A stretch of DNA of 20,761 nt from a virus (IMGVR_UViG_3300049893_000470:1-20761); one strand, 5' to 3'. Shown: positions 1 through 8,073, counted from the stretch's first letter. The notes: generated from the sequence alone by a model not told the origin. Translations and numbers: made by a program.

Positions 1-1487
1 TATATTCTGAAGTCATCTATTAGTCCTGTATAATTAGCATCTCCTCCGCCTATTCTCCAACTTGAAGCAATAGCATTAGTGCCTGTTTGACTAAATGTTC
101 CTGTACCTTGAGATGCATTATTTATAAAAAATTCCATTGCAGTATTATTATAATTACAACATATCCAGTACCATGTATCATAAGTTAATGTTCCTAAAGA
201 GTTTATAGTAGTATTGCCAACACCTGCTTTATCTATAACAAAACTTATTTTACTAGTAGCTAGTTGTTGTGAATATACTCTGAATTCATTAGCAGTACCG
301 GTGCCTTTTCCTGCATATATAAATGAGGGCGATGCTGGTAGAACATTCCACTTATACCAGAAACATATACCGAAAGTATCTGTACGATTAAAAGCGATGT
401 TTGTAGTATCCACATTTGCGTATTGTGTAGTTGCAGTATACTTTATTGCTTTATCTATCTTTCCGATTTGATTAATTGATAATGCTCCTGTAACTTCTGC
501 ATTTGATGCATTACTTCCTGAATCAGATAATACTGTTCCAGATGTTTCATTAAATTTATAGTGTCTAGTTGGCTGAGTACCTGAAGCAGGAGTAGTTGTA
601 CTGGTTCCTAAATAACTACCATCTAATAGTACTCCATGTGCTATGCTTGTTGGATAAAATCTTCCAGCACCTGAATTATATAAATTTGTTATATCTGATT
701 GTGATAATCTTCTTTTCCACATACATACTTCATCTATATCTCCATCAAAGAAGTTTGTTCCTTCAGGATTCCTGCCTATATTCCAATTATATGTACTCGA
801 AGAATCTATCCATGAACTATTTATACTTACTGCTTGTTGTGTTCCGTTAACATAAAATTTAACTAAAGTATCTGATGGTCCTCCCCATGTACCTACTATA
901 TGTGCCCATGAGCCTAGTGTAGCATTATTATTTGCGGAAGCAGTTCTGAATGTTGAATCATAAACCATCATTCCAAACTTAGAGGATACTAGACCTAGAC
1001 TAACTACTGAGTTACCTTTACTAATTACTTTACCATTACCTGCAGAATAAGAACTAGGCTTAACCCATGCAGACAATGTTATACCAGAGGAACCAGGAGT
1101 AACATTAGCACTTGAAGACATACTTATATAACTACTTGTACCATTAAATCTATAAGCACTACCATCTATACCTGAACTTATTAAGGTAGCACCGGATACT
1201 GTACCAGTTAATCCATACTGACCAGAATCATTAGCATTACCATTGAATTGTAAAACTAAAGCAAGACTATTATCGAAATCTAAATTACTTAAAACTGGAT
1301 GGTCAAGGACAAAAGCATTACCTAAATCTCTTGAGTAAACATAATAAGAACCAGATAAACCACTGGATTCCATACTAACTAAATTAATATCAGATTTACT
1401 ATCAGTCTCTATAAAGTCCTGCTTGTAAGAGTTAGCACTAGCCATACTCTTACCCATTAATGAACCTAAATCAGTTGCATTACTCAT
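1..1487 (-). CDS. Tail adhesin with two LamG domains (3' end cut by window)
   Basis: The frame is open from ATG at 1487 to the window edge, giving 495 codons without a stop, so the C-terminus is missing. Two concanavalin/LamG-type beta-sandwich domains are visible. The first, about residues 72-262, runs from LALVLQFNGNANDSG through ITLSAWVKP and WAHIVGTW to FDGDIDEVCMWKRRLS. The second, about 308 to the edge, starts at RHYKFNETSG and ends GLIDDFRI. LamG folds bind glycans or proteins, and on tailed viruses they usually sit on the tail tip, so a receptor-binding or adhesin role is inferred. The start is set by a GAGAGG motif 5 bases upstream, and the ATG shares a TAATG overlap with the stop of the preceding tail gene. 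The first 70 residues probably anchor it to the tail. The fold is fairly certain; the ligand is unknown. Confidence 0.85.
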   Translation of the reverse strand, partial: MSNATDLGSLMGKSMASANSYKQDFIETDSKSDINLVSMESSGLSGSYYVYSRDLGNAFVLDHPVLSNLDFDNSLALVLQFNGNANDSGQYGLTGTVSGATLISSGIDGSAYRFNGTSSYISMSSSANVTPGSSGITLSAWVKPSSYSAGNGKVISKGNSVVSLGLVSSKFGMMVYDSTFRTASANNNATLGSWAHIVGTWGGPSDTLVKFYVNGTQQAVSINSSWIDSSSTYNWNIGRNPEGTNFFDGDIDEVCMWKRRLSQSDITNLYNSGAGRFYPTSIAHGVLLDGSYLGTSTTTPASGTQPTRHYKFNETSGTVLSDSGSNASNAEVTGALSINQIGKIDKAIKYTATTQYANVDTTNIAFNRTDTFGICFWYKWNVLPASPSFIYAGKGTGTANEFRVYSQQLATSKISFVIDKAGVGNTTINSLGTLTYDTWYWICCNYNNTAMEFFINNASQGTGTFSQTGTNAIASSWRIGGGDANYTGLIDDFRI

Positions 1488-1852
1488 TAAATCCTCTCGA
1501 ATGTTATCCAGAATTCTGCACTAATATCAAAGCTAGTAGTATGAGTTAATGAAGCTATTAAAGTATTAGCTTGAAGATTGCCTGAACTATAAATAGTACT
1601 ACTATTATGTAGTCCTATTACTTGTACTCTTTCATTATTTGCTTCTACTCCTGTTCTTCCTCCTACAAATTTAACTGTAGCACCAGTAGTAGATTTACTA
1701 TCAAGAATGTTTCTATCAAACTCTCCACTAGTAATTAAATCAGTAGCAGTCAATGTACCAAAGGTACTTCCGAATGCCATATAACTAGGTATAGTATAGG
1801 ATTCTCCAGCCATTAACTTAGCTGCTCCTGTAAGAAAATTATCATTAATCAT
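1487..1852 (-). CDS. Small tail-tip structural protein
   Basis: A 121-residue protein rich in Ser, Thr and Gly, with alternating hydrophobic positions typical of beta-structured virion proteins. The stretch IPSYMAFGSTFGTLTATD followed by a Glu/Arg pair (GEFDRNIL), and the C-terminal LTHTTSFDISAEFWITFERI, resemble small proteins commonly found beside tail fibre genes. No enzyme motif or membrane segment is seen. It overlaps the upstream hub-like gene by ATGA and the downstream LamG adhesin by TAATG, and GAGGTAAC lies just before the start, so it is probably co-translated with both. An adaptor or tip protein joining the hub to the adhesin is an inference from position. The exact function is not recognised. 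Confidence 0.75.
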   Translation of the reverse strand: MINDNFLTGAAKLMAGESYTIPSYMAFGSTFGTLTATDLITSGEFDRNILDSKSTTGATVKFVGGRTGVEANNERVQVIGLHNSSTIYSSGNLQANTLIASLTHTTSFDISAEFWITFERI

Positions 1853-3117
1853 ATTGTTACCTCTTCTTCAAAAGTTATACTAGTCCTTTCTTCAGACCAA
1901 GTTATATCAGATAATCTAACAAGTTTGTTAGTTAAGTCATAACTAGGAGCTGTAAGAGAATATTTGGAGCCAAGATTATAATCAAGTGTAGGCACTGTCT
2001 CTACAGTAACTTTTATTAAACCATTCTCATAAAGTGTAGAGAATGCTTTACCTCTATCTTTACCTAATCTCTTTGCCTCAGCTATGAATGCTGATACAAA
2101 TGTTTCATTACTACTTACACTCACACCCCAAGATGTAGTATAACTTGCATAACTGTTAGGAAAATTACTACTCTCAGTATATCTTGAAGGATATAATAAT
2201 CTTTCTTTATTCATTAATTCTCCAGCAATATTATGGTCAATAAGCATATAGTACTTAAATCCATGTTTAGCCCTAGATACTATATTATCATATCTTGTAG
2301 TTATTGGCTTATTTGCAGGGTCATATCCACATTTTACTACTATAAAATTTCTAACTTCTGAATTATCAATAGCGTACTTAGCATTATAGAAGTCCACACC
2401 TTCAGTAATTGCTGCATCAAAATCTGCTGTCCTCTTTCTTATAGATAGTACAGCGTTAGAAGGAGTAGTATTTCTTACATAATAATAGTATCTACCATCT
2501 CCTGTATATGAATCTTGTAAATATTTATCTAGTACACTATTAAAAGATTTATAGTACTCTCTTATTTGTTCACCATTATCAACTAATGGATATGCTCCGC
2601 CGTCGTAGGCTTTACTTACTGGATTATACTTCTGTGTAGGATTAGTATTATCCCACGATATATTAAAATTTCTATCAAAGTTTTCTATGGATAATAAACA
2701 TGCATTTAATAATTCCATAACATCCAGAGTATGTGTAGTTCCAGTATCATAAAATACTAGAGCATTAGTTATTATTTCACTAAAAGATGTACCCTCTATT
2801 CTTAGGGCTCTACCCTTATCATTAACATCTTCTGTAACCTTCTTTATAACACCGTTCATTAATAGATTACTTCCATTAACAGTATCAGCAGTGGCATCAT
2901 TAATTAATAAATAAATCTCTACCCTATCTTGTCCATTATATAATCCTATATTAGCATTCCTATAATTAGGAAGTTTGAATTCAAATACATCCTTAGTATC
3001 TCCTATACCTAAACTTACTGAAGTATCATAAGCATCATTAATAGTTGTTGGAGATGAACTCCATACTCCAGTACCTCCAATGTAAGGATATACTTTTATC
3101 TGAAATTTAACTATCAT
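1849..3117 (-). CDS. Tail hub-like / baseplate protein
   Basis: A 422-residue protein placed after the tape measure and distal-tail-like genes, where siphoviruses encode the tail hub (gp27-like / Tal N-terminal fold). The N-terminal half is beta-rich: IKVYPYIGG, then DVFEFKLPN, then DRVEIYLLIND, then LLMNGVIKKVTEDV. This pattern of a paired beta domain followed by an ALRIEGTSFSEIITNALV segment is typical of hub proteins of the gp27/gpD type. The middle (about 140-260) carries aromatic-rich sequence and RYYYYVRN. The C-terminal part (VTVETVPTLDYNLGSKYSLTAP) looks like a further beta domain. No peptidase or lysozyme domain is visible. Its ATG overlaps the preceding stop as ATGA, with GGAG upstream. 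The role is inferred from gene order plus general pattern, not from a clear motif. Confidence 0.7.
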   Translation of the reverse strand: MIVKFQIKVYPYIGGTGVWSSSPTTINDAYDTSVSLGIGDTKDVFEFKLPNYRNANIGLYNGQDRVEIYLLINDATADTVNGSNLLMNGVIKKVTEDVNDKGRALRIEGTSFSEIITNALVFYDTGTTHTLDVMELLNACLLSIENFDRNFNISWDNTNPTQKYNPVSKAYDGGAYPLVDNGEQIREYYKSFNSVLDKYLQDSYTGDGRYYYYVRNTTPSNAVLSIRKRTADFDAAITEGVDFYNAKYAIDNSEVRNFIVVKCGYDPANKPITTRYDNIVSRAKHGFKYYMLIDHNIAGELMNKERLLYPSRYTESSNFPNSYASYTTSWGVSVSSNETFVSAFIAEAKRLGKDRGKAFSTLYENGLIKVTVETVPTLDYNLGSKYSLTAPSYDLTNKLVRLSDITWSEERTSITFEEEVTI

Positions 3118-3578
3118 TTAGTCTCCATTAAATGTGCATCTATAATCCACATATAAGAATTCAAAGAATCGTCAGGGCTAATACGTAAAGTAAAGTCCAT
3201 AATAGATACAGGTATAGCAGTGATAGCAGTAGTAGTATCATCTCTAGCGTAACTAGCAAAGCTTGTATCTGCTGCACCTGCTTTTAATATAAGTGAAGTC
3301 CTAGTATTTGTGGAACCTAGGTATTCTGCTTTTGCAAATTCATTCCATAATGCCCAGGTCATACTTCCCGCAGGAGTATTATCTATAGGTATATAGAATC
3401 TTATTGTCATCCTTGGATTCTCCCAACCATTCATTACAGTTTCAGTAGTTCCAAATACTGTATTACTTGGGTTAGCATTTATTAAATTCTTCCATCCATA
3501 AGTGAATTCTGCATTAAGTAATCTTACTGCAGTACTTGTACTCAAAGATGTATTTTGTAATGTTATTAAATTAGTCAT
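3114..3578 (-). CDS. Tail protein, distal-tail-like
   Basis: A 154-residue protein starting MTNLITLQNT. I chose the ATG at 3578 rather than an earlier in-frame start because it sits one base after the tape-measure stop (TAATATG) and has AGGATGGGA just upstream; the earlier start would lie inside the tape measure. The sequence is beta-rich and contains GWENPRMTIRFYIP and IPVSIMDFTLRISPDDS, patterns seen in tail tube or distal tail proteins that form a ring at the end of the tube. Position directly after the tape measure supports a distal-tail role. There is no signal peptide or membrane segment. It could equally be a second tube-fold protein; no diagnostic residue distinguishes the two. Confidence 0.65.
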   Translation of the reverse strand: MTNLITLQNTSLSTSTAVRLLNAEFTYGWKNLINANPSNTVFGTTETVMNGWENPRMTIRFYIPIDNTPAGSMTWALWNEFAKAEYLGSTNTRTSLILKAGAADTSFASYARDDTTTAITAIPVSIMDFTLRISPDDSLNSYMWIIDAHLMETK

Positions 3579-3579
3579 A

Positions 3580-5232
3580 TTATCCCATCCTATAAGGAGC
3601 ACCACTATATTTTGTCTGATTCTTTATAACTTCTCCAAATTTTTGTTCTACTATACTATCAACTAGATTAGGAGATGTATATCCGTCTATACTTATATAA
3701 GTATTATAGTTAGTTGTTGTACTTCCTCCTTGTTGAAGTACACCGCCAGTTTTTTCTGCATATAATTCTGGGTCCACAAATTTAAGTACTTCTAAATCTA
3801 GTTCTTTAGCATTCTCTTTCATTCTCATAGCATTCTGTTGCATGGATGTAGTAAAGTTAAACTTGTTAGCTACGCCAGTCATTTCTTTCATTTTAGAATT
3901 TAAATCATCTAGTGACTTATTTACTGACGTAATTCCTAGTGCCCCTAATAAGAATCCTCCACTAGGTATCTTGGACAAGAATGTTATAATATCTAATAAT
4001 GTTCCTATTATACCTTTCCATAATCCTTGTTTAAAATTGTACTCTATAGAGTCTATCCATGTACCAAACAATGCACCTATCCATCCTAGTACTGAATTAA
4101 CTGTCTGAAAAAATGTTCCTGTCTGTACTAATTCTATAGCAAATCCTATACCAATTAATGCAGCTCCTACTCCAGTACCTGCACCTGTCAGTAACATCAT
4201 TCCACCAATAGCTTTTAGTGCTCCAGACAATGCTGTTAAGAATCCTTTTTTAAAATTACCTTTCTCAAATTCTTCAAATGCATTACCCATATCTTTTAAT
4301 GCATATCCTATAGCTATTACCCCTATACCCTTAGTTATTGTGGTACCTATTGATGCCCAATTTAAACCCTTAGCATGAACGAATAAGTCAGTAAAACCAT
4401 TCTTAGCTAATATAATAGCTCCACCGATAGCTAAAGCACTAGCTATAGCTATGCCTAGCACTGTTACTGTACGGAATAATTCTTCATTATTAGAAATCCA
4501 GTCAGAAATATAATCAATAATAGGAACAATAAAAGCTACGACAGGTTCTAAAGCTTGACCAATAGTAAATCCTAAGTACTTCATACTACCATCTAGCATA
4601 TCAGATGCGGTAACTGTACCTTCAACACTATGAGCAATTTCTTGAAATGTCTTTATACCAAATGTAGACATGGTCATTAAAGACCTTTTAACCATTTGAC
4701 CTGCAAACATTAAAGACAGTGCATACCCTGCGAATGGAGTCTTACCAGTAGCCTTATTTAATCTCTCAGTGGCTTTAGCTACTCTCTCTTGTGCAGCAGC
4801 GAACTCTGCACCATTCTTACCAGTTTTTCTATATTCTGCCCCAAGTATTCTAACATTATTTGTAGCTTTATTTAATTCAGTTCTAAGGCTAGATATAGTT
4901 CCAGAAATTTTAACAGGAGTAGTATCATCAATAGCTAATTTAACTCTTTTATTAGCAGCTTCAGCATTCCAAGTATTTACTGTATTAGCAAAAGCTAACT
5001 TAGCTTCCCTAGTATATGCAGCTTTATCAAAAGGCGGAAGTTTTGGTACAGAAGTATCAGAAATCTTTATAGAAGGAATATTTATATTTTGTAAATTATT
5101 AAAAGCACCATCAATACTGGACTTCATAGAAGCGATAGCTTTCTGACTGGACTTTGTACCAGACTGTAAAGCAGAATCATTATATCCTACATTTACTTGT
5201 ATATCATTTTGATTCGGTGACATTGGTGCCAT
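3580..5232 (-). CDS. Tape measure protein
   Basis: The 550-residue product sits between two tail chaperone genes and the tail-tip genes, the standard place for the protein that sets tail length. The first 170 residues are Ala/Lys/Asn-rich and partly helical (LRTELNKATNNVRILGAEYRKTGKNG). The middle, about 170-420, holds several hydrophobic segments, including ALEPVVAFIVPIIDYISDWIS, VLGIAIASALAIGGAIIL and GVGAALIGIGFAIELV. The C-terminus (TTTNYNTYISIDGYTSP) is typical of tape measures. At about 0.15 nm per residue, the usual rule, the tail would be roughly 80 nm. The ATG overlaps the previous stop as TAATG and has AGAGGC upstream. No peptidoglycan hydrolase domain is seen. The assignment is strong by position and composition. 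Confidence 0.92.
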   Translation of the reverse strand: MAPMSPNQNDIQVNVGYNDSALQSGTKSSQKAIASMKSSIDGAFNNLQNINIPSIKISDTSVPKLPPFDKAAYTREAKLAFANTVNTWNAEAANKRVKLAIDDTTPVKISGTISSLRTELNKATNNVRILGAEYRKTGKNGAEFAAAQERVAKATERLNKATGKTPFAGYALSLMFAGQMVKRSLMTMSTFGIKTFQEIAHSVEGTVTASDMLDGSMKYLGFTIGQALEPVVAFIVPIIDYISDWISNNEELFRTVTVLGIAIASALAIGGAIILAKNGFTDLFVHAKGLNWASIGTTITKGIGVIAIGYALKDMGNAFEEFEKGNFKKGFLTALSGALKAIGGMMLLTGAGTGVGAALIGIGFAIELVQTGTFFQTVNSVLGWIGALFGTWIDSIEYNFKQGLWKGIIGTLLDIITFLSKIPSGGFLLGALGITSVNKSLDDLNSKMKEMTGVANKFNFTTSMQQNAMRMKENAKELDLEVLKFVDPELYAEKTGGVLQQGGSTTTNYNTYISIDGYTSPNLVDSIVEQKFGEVIKNQTKYSGAPYRMG

Positions 5233-5438
5233 TACTTACGCCTCTTTGACTCTTTATTCTGCCTATCAATACTCCGTTTACGAGCATTTAATAATTGAAA
5301 AATAAAAGGAACCTCAGTATCAATTATATCTTCTTGAGTCCAATGAAATTCATTAACTAAAATAAAACATAAATCCTCTAAATCAGTAGAAGAAGATTTA
5401 GGTATCTTACTAAAGAATGAACTTATCTCAGTACTCAT
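5232..5438 (-). CDS. Tail assembly chaperone, second (T-like) component
   Basis: A 68-residue product between the first chaperone and the tape measure. The segment LCFILVNEFHWTQEDIIDTEVPFIFQLLNARKRS, followed by a very basic tail (RQNKESKRRK), matches the pattern of the short downstream chaperone partner that coats the tape measure during tail assembly. The ATG overlaps the preceding stop as ATGA and no strong ribosome-binding site is seen, so translation probably depends on coupling. In many phages this piece is made by a -1 ribosomal frameshift from the first chaperone. The reading frame here is in the -1 register, but the bases before the stop show no X XXY YYZ heptamer, so coupling is the simpler reading. 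Confidence 0.75.
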   Translation of the reverse strand: MSTEISSFFSKIPKSSSTDLEDLCFILVNEFHWTQEDIIDTEVPFIFQLLNARKRSIDRQNKESKRRK

Positions 5439-5770
5439 ATCTTTGCACTGAAGTTCAAATCTATAATTACTGGAAATAATTGTAACATATATTGACCAAC
5501 GAAAGAGTCAATATCTTCAATGCTTGAATCAGGTAAGCTTCTCTTTAAAGTATCAGTACATATAGTTACTAAGTCAGTAACTGTTTCTGTATCTAATAAT
5601 TCTAGGAATTTATCTTTATCCTGTGTATCAATAGCATTAAATTTCTTTGCTAATCTAAATAGTACTGGTAGACTTGCACCTTTGAGTGCATATAACTTAA
5701 TTACTTCTTCAGTACCATCTATATTCTTGTAACTAAAATCTTTTGTGTATAAACTTCTTTTCAAATCCAT
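5435..5770 (-). CDS. Tail assembly chaperone, first (G-like) component
   Basis: A 111-residue protein after the tube and before the tape measure. The central part (LYALKGASLPVLFRLAKKFN, then LLDTETVTDLVTICTDTLKRSLPD, then DIDSFVGQYMLQLFPVIIDLNF) has the all-helical look of the G-type chaperones that keep the tape measure soluble and guide tube polymerisation. GGGTGA lies just before the ATG. The stop overlaps the next start as ATGA. It is cytoplasmic during assembly and normally absent from the finished virion. The assignment rests on the combination of position, size and helical pattern; there is no catalytic motif to check. Confidence 0.8.
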   Translation of the reverse strand: MDLKRSLYTKDFSYKNIDGTEEVIKLYALKGASLPVLFRLAKKFNAIDTQDKDKFLELLDTETVTDLVTICTDTLKRSLPDSSIEDIDSFVGQYMLQLFPVIIDLNFSAKI

Positions 5771-5779
5771 CGTTTCACC

Positions 5780-6121
5780 CTAAAATGTTTTTCTATCACT
5801 ATTAGTAGTTTCTACTACTGTTATCTCTTTTGGTTTCATTCCATCCTCAATAACTCTTAACCTGTCATCAATGGACTTCATATATGACTCCATACTTCTA
5901 ATATCCTTATAGTGTTCAAATACTTCTAACAATAATCCAATACCTGCTAAGTATTCATTGTTACTATGTTGTGCACAGAATTTCTGAAACTTTCTATCTA
6001 TATCTAAATTACCATCAGTACTAGTATAAGTTATCTTAAAACTTACCTTACCAGTATTCCTATTTACATCACTAAGGAACTTAGCTAATTCTACTCTATC
6101 ATTTATTTCTTTCACTTCCAT
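5780..6121 (-). CDS. Small protein between tail tube and chaperones
   Basis: A protein of about 113 residues, starting MEVKEINDRVELAKFLSDVN. I chose the ATG at 6121 because a GGGTGA motif lies 4 bases upstream; the ATG immediately before it would leave only one base of spacing, and a GTG at 6133 would lie inside the motif. The protein has a short beta segment (KVSFKITYTSTDG) followed by helices (LAGIGLLLEVFEHYKDIRSMESYMKSIDDRLRVIEDG) that could form a coiled coil. It is the first gene after the tail-tube terminator. I do not recognise the family. By position it may be an extra tail-assembly factor. Confidence 0.7.
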   Translation of the reverse strand: MEVKEINDRVELAKFLSDVNRNTGKVSFKITYTSTDGNLDIDRKFQKFCAQHSNNEYLAGIGLLLEVFEHYKDIRSMESYMKSIDDRLRVIEDGMKPKEITVVETTNSDRKTF

Positions 6122-6146
6122 CATTTCACCCACTTAATTTTAATAA

Positions 6147-6179
6147 ATAAAAAAAATAATCACCCAATTAATTGGATGA
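6147..6179 (-). terminator. Intrinsic terminator overlapping the tail tube stop codon
   Basis: On the minus strand the 20 bases at 6160-6179 form an inverted repeat, TCATCCAA / TTGGGTGA, with a TTAA loop and one G-U pair. It is followed by a T-rich run with eight consecutive T (positions 6159 down to 6147). The hairpin includes the last codons and the TAA stop of the tail tube gene. A hairpin plus T-tract here should reduce transcription of the downstream tail genes relative to the abundant tube protein. Confidence 0.75.
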
Positions 6180-6713
6180 CCATACTCCTGCATTCAAGAA
6201 TGCTACTGTATTACCTACAAGTGTAGTCCCTGAAACTGTAGAAGCTCTAACATTAGCTGTACCTAAAGGAGTCATATAAGCGAACTTTAAAGTAACAGAT
6301 TTCTGTAATTCTTCTTCTGCACTCATACTAGTATCATGTGTAGTTACCTTAGCATTATTAAGTGCAAGGACATTAAGTAATGAGTTACTATAGAATGATA
6401 TATAAACCATCTTACTAGCTGGTGTATCTATTGAAGTTCCAGTTGTAGGAAAGTCCATATTAGACCATCTATGGAATGAAGATGCTACAGTGTTTGATAC
6501 TGATATATCAAATGTAAGTTCTCCTTCTCCTCTTGGCTTAACAATTTCTAACTGTCCACCAAATAGGTTCTTGTACTCAGGGTCAATGTTTAATCCCGAT
6601 AATTCAAAATTGCTAATCTCTCCAGATATTTTATCTGTAGTTGATAATGCTGATGCATTAGTATTAGCTGCAACTATATATATACTTGTTTCTGTTGGAA
6701 ATACTCCGCCCAT
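6168..6713 (-). CDS. Major tail tube protein
   Basis: A 181-residue beta-rich protein located between the connector genes and the chaperones, the usual place for the tube subunit. It starts MGGVFPTETSIYI, then has ISNFELSGLNIDPEYKNLFGG and a strand GEGELTFDISVSNTV, followed by FHRWSN and a C-terminal LQKSVTLKFAYMTPLGTANVRAS. This layout of an N-terminal extension, long hairpin loop and Ser/Thr-rich C-terminus fits tube proteins that stack as hexameric rings. GGTGA lies 6 bases before the ATG, a strong ribosome-binding site. A hairpin-plus-T terminator overlaps its stop codon, consistent with high expression. No sheath gene adjoins it, which argues for a non-contractile tail. Confidence 0.82.
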   Translation of the reverse strand: MGGVFPTETSIYIVAANTNASALSTTDKISGEISNFELSGLNIDPEYKNLFGGQLEIVKPRGEGELTFDISVSNTVASSFHRWSNMDFPTTGTSIDTPASKMVYISFYSNSLLNVLALNNAKVTTHDTSMSAEEELQKSVTLKFAYMTPLGTANVRASTVSGTTLVGNTVAFLNAGVWSSN

Positions 6714-6729
6714 GTTAATTCACCTTATT

Positions 6730-7173
6730 TTATTTTTTTAATATCTTGTTAATCTCGTTTCGTACTTTCACATTGAAAACTCTTCCATACAGTGCAGGTG
6801 CTTCACGCATCTTAGGAATACTACCTGAACTATCTTCAAAATGTTCTATAGCATTAGGTGATTCAAACATCCATCTTGGAAGATTGAACCATTTATTTCT
6901 ATATCCTCTTTCTCCTATTCTGTCTGGATGAGGGTCGAAACCTCTTCTTATTACTACTTCGTCTCGACCTCGTTTATGAACTTTAGTTGAATAAATTATA
7001 CTCCTAGCAGATTCACCAGTATCTTTTGGCATATAAAGTTTTATTGCATCCCTTATATACTTACCAGCTTCTTCTGTACTTGCATAACCAGTCTTTGTAA
7101 ATCCTTGTTCTATCCTTCGCAATCTACGAGTTATATTTCTAGTGTCTACTTTAAGACTTATTTGAGGAGGCAT
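6730..7173 (-). CDS. HK97 gp10-like head-tail joining protein
   Basis: A 147-residue basic protein. It starts with ISLKVDTRNITRRLRRIEQGF, then has a helix containing AGKYIRDAIKLYMPKDTGESARSI. The phrase P.DTG.S..S is the hallmark of the HK97 gp10 / minor tail protein family found at the head-tail junction. A full AGGAGGT motif stands before the ATG, the strongest ribosome-binding site in the window. It lies between the tail terminator and the tube gene, as in many siphoviruses. The C-terminus (VFNVKVRNEINKILKK) is strongly basic. The exact structural role of this family is less settled than that of the connectors around it. Confidence 0.85.
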   Translation of the reverse strand: MPPQISLKVDTRNITRRLRRIEQGFTKTGYASTEEAGKYIRDAIKLYMPKDTGESARSIIYSTKVHKRGRDEVVIRRGFDPHPDRIGERGYRNKWFNLPRWMFESPNAIEHFEDSSGSIPKMREAPALYGRVFNVKVRNEINKILKK

Positions 7174-7174
7174 A

Positions 7175-7597
7175 TTACCTCCTTACGTAATTGAATGTAA
7201 GTGTCTTGACTTTTATCTTCTGTTCTGCTGGGTACATTTCACTATTATCCTCCTGGACTCCATTTAGAAATGCTCCAGTGAATGCATTGTTTCTTAATGT
7301 TCCAGATACTCCATCAGATAAGTAATCTAAATCTTTATTACTTTTAGCAAAACACAATATTACTACTTGTATATCTTTAGTACTAGTACTTCTAGATGTA
7401 TCTATAGTGTAACTAGTTTCATTAACTACTATTGGAGTTATTATTATTGACGGGAATGTTATTGTTGCTAAGTCAGGAAATCCTCCATATAATGTTGGAG
7501 TGCCACTTGCACCGTAACCAGACTTATCAGTATTAATTAAGTCGTACACAGTTTCATAAATTGAGTGCCTCAGCCCTGAGTCTGTAATAGTAACCAT
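7175..7597 (-). CDS. Tail terminator / tail completion protein
   Basis: A 140-residue protein starting MVTITDSGLRHSIYETVYDLINTD. An N-terminal helix is followed by FPDLATITFPSIIITPIVVNETSYTIDT, then DIQVVILCFAKSNKDLDYLSDGVSGTLRNNA and a final strand IKVKTLTFNYVRR. This helix plus beta-sheet arrangement, with a conserved-type Pro after a strand and a helix in the middle, is that of tail terminators (gpU / SPP1 gp17-like), which cap the tube and join it to the head. GGTGA lies 4 bases before the ATG. It is preceded by the only sizeable gap in the connector block, so it may begin a sub-operon. Confidence 0.75.
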   Translation of the reverse strand: MVTITDSGLRHSIYETVYDLINTDKSGYGASGTPTLYGGFPDLATITFPSIIITPIVVNETSYTIDTSRSTSTKDIQVVILCFAKSNKDLDYLSDGVSGTLRNNAFTGAFLNGVQEDNSEMYPAEQKIKVKTLTFNYVRR

Positions 7598-7694
7598 GTT
7601 TCACCTGATTTTATCAAACTAAAATTTGCATGATGTATTGAAAAGTGACAATTTTCTTCCTTCCTCTACGGGACTGTTAGAACCAGCTTAGACA
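7598..7694 (-). other. 97-base intergenic region with two hairpins
   Basis: This gap separates the stopper from the tail terminator in an otherwise overlapping gene block. On the minus strand it shows GAAAA / TTTTC around a 7-base loop, and then ATTTTA / TAAAAT around GTTTGA, ending a few bases before the GGTGA ribosome-binding site of the next gene. The upstream half is richer in G+C and carries AGTCCCGTAG, a near copy of AGTCCGTAG at the end of the preceding gene. No open reading frame of useful length is present. It may be a translational control element or a processing site; no promoter can be asserted. Confidence 0.5.
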
Positions 7695-8069
7695 CTACGG
7701 ACTAAGAGTTTCGTGAATACGTGCTACTTTTACAAGTAACGCATCCTTCAAAGTATAATATTGGATAGCTTTTACTTTATAAACCTTTGTATTCCAAGTT
7801 ATCTTATCATTAATATCTAAAGGTTGTGAATATCTTAATGCTATATCGGAGTCTCCTGCTTCTAGGTCTCCAAATTCAAAAAAGTCTTCTCCCTTATATT
7901 TATGAGTCCAAGGTACTATAGTTATACTTGTTGTAGTTGCATAACTATCTATCCTATCCCCCCACTTATCATTAGAACCTTTAGTGTAAGAACTCCATAA
8001 AGCAGTGCTCCCTAGATTAATAAATATCTTATTTTCTATTTTACTTCTTACACTATCTGTGTCTACCAT
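7695..8069 (-). CDS. Head-tail stopper (head closure) protein
   Basis: A 124-residue protein in the connector block. A short N-terminal helix (VDTDSVRSKIENKIF) is followed by a beta domain: WGDRIDSYATTTSITIVPWTHKYKG, then LDINDKITWNTKVYKVKAIQYYTLKDALLVKVARI. The final segment, in which a strand defines an input value and the next reads VYKVKAIQ, is the usual pattern of small beta-barrel stopper proteins (HK97 gp7 / SPP1 gp16 type) that close the head. AGGAAAGTGA precedes the ATG. The stop is TAG and is followed by the 97-base gap. The assignment is by size, pattern and position. Confidence 0.7.
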   Translation of the reverse strand: MVDTDSVRSKIENKIFINLGSTALWSSYTKGSNDKWGDRIDSYATTTSITIVPWTHKYKGEDFFEFGDLEAGDSDIALRYSQPLDINDKITWNTKVYKVKAIQYYTLKDALLVKVARIHETLSP

Positions 8070-8073
8070 ATTT

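Noticed and set aside
214-850. Plus-strand open frames opposite the LamG adhesin
   Set aside because: They are antisense to a well-supported minus-strand gene, with no ribosome-binding site and low-complexity Leu/Tyr-rich translations.
4769-5146. Plus-strand 125-residue frame opposite the tape measure
   Set aside because: It is a hydrophobic antisense shadow of the tape-measure coiled-coil region; all neighbours are on the minus strand.
7617-7640. Very short frame starting at an ATG in the connector gap
   Set aside because: It encodes only five residues (MQILV) before a stop and has no ribosome-binding site.
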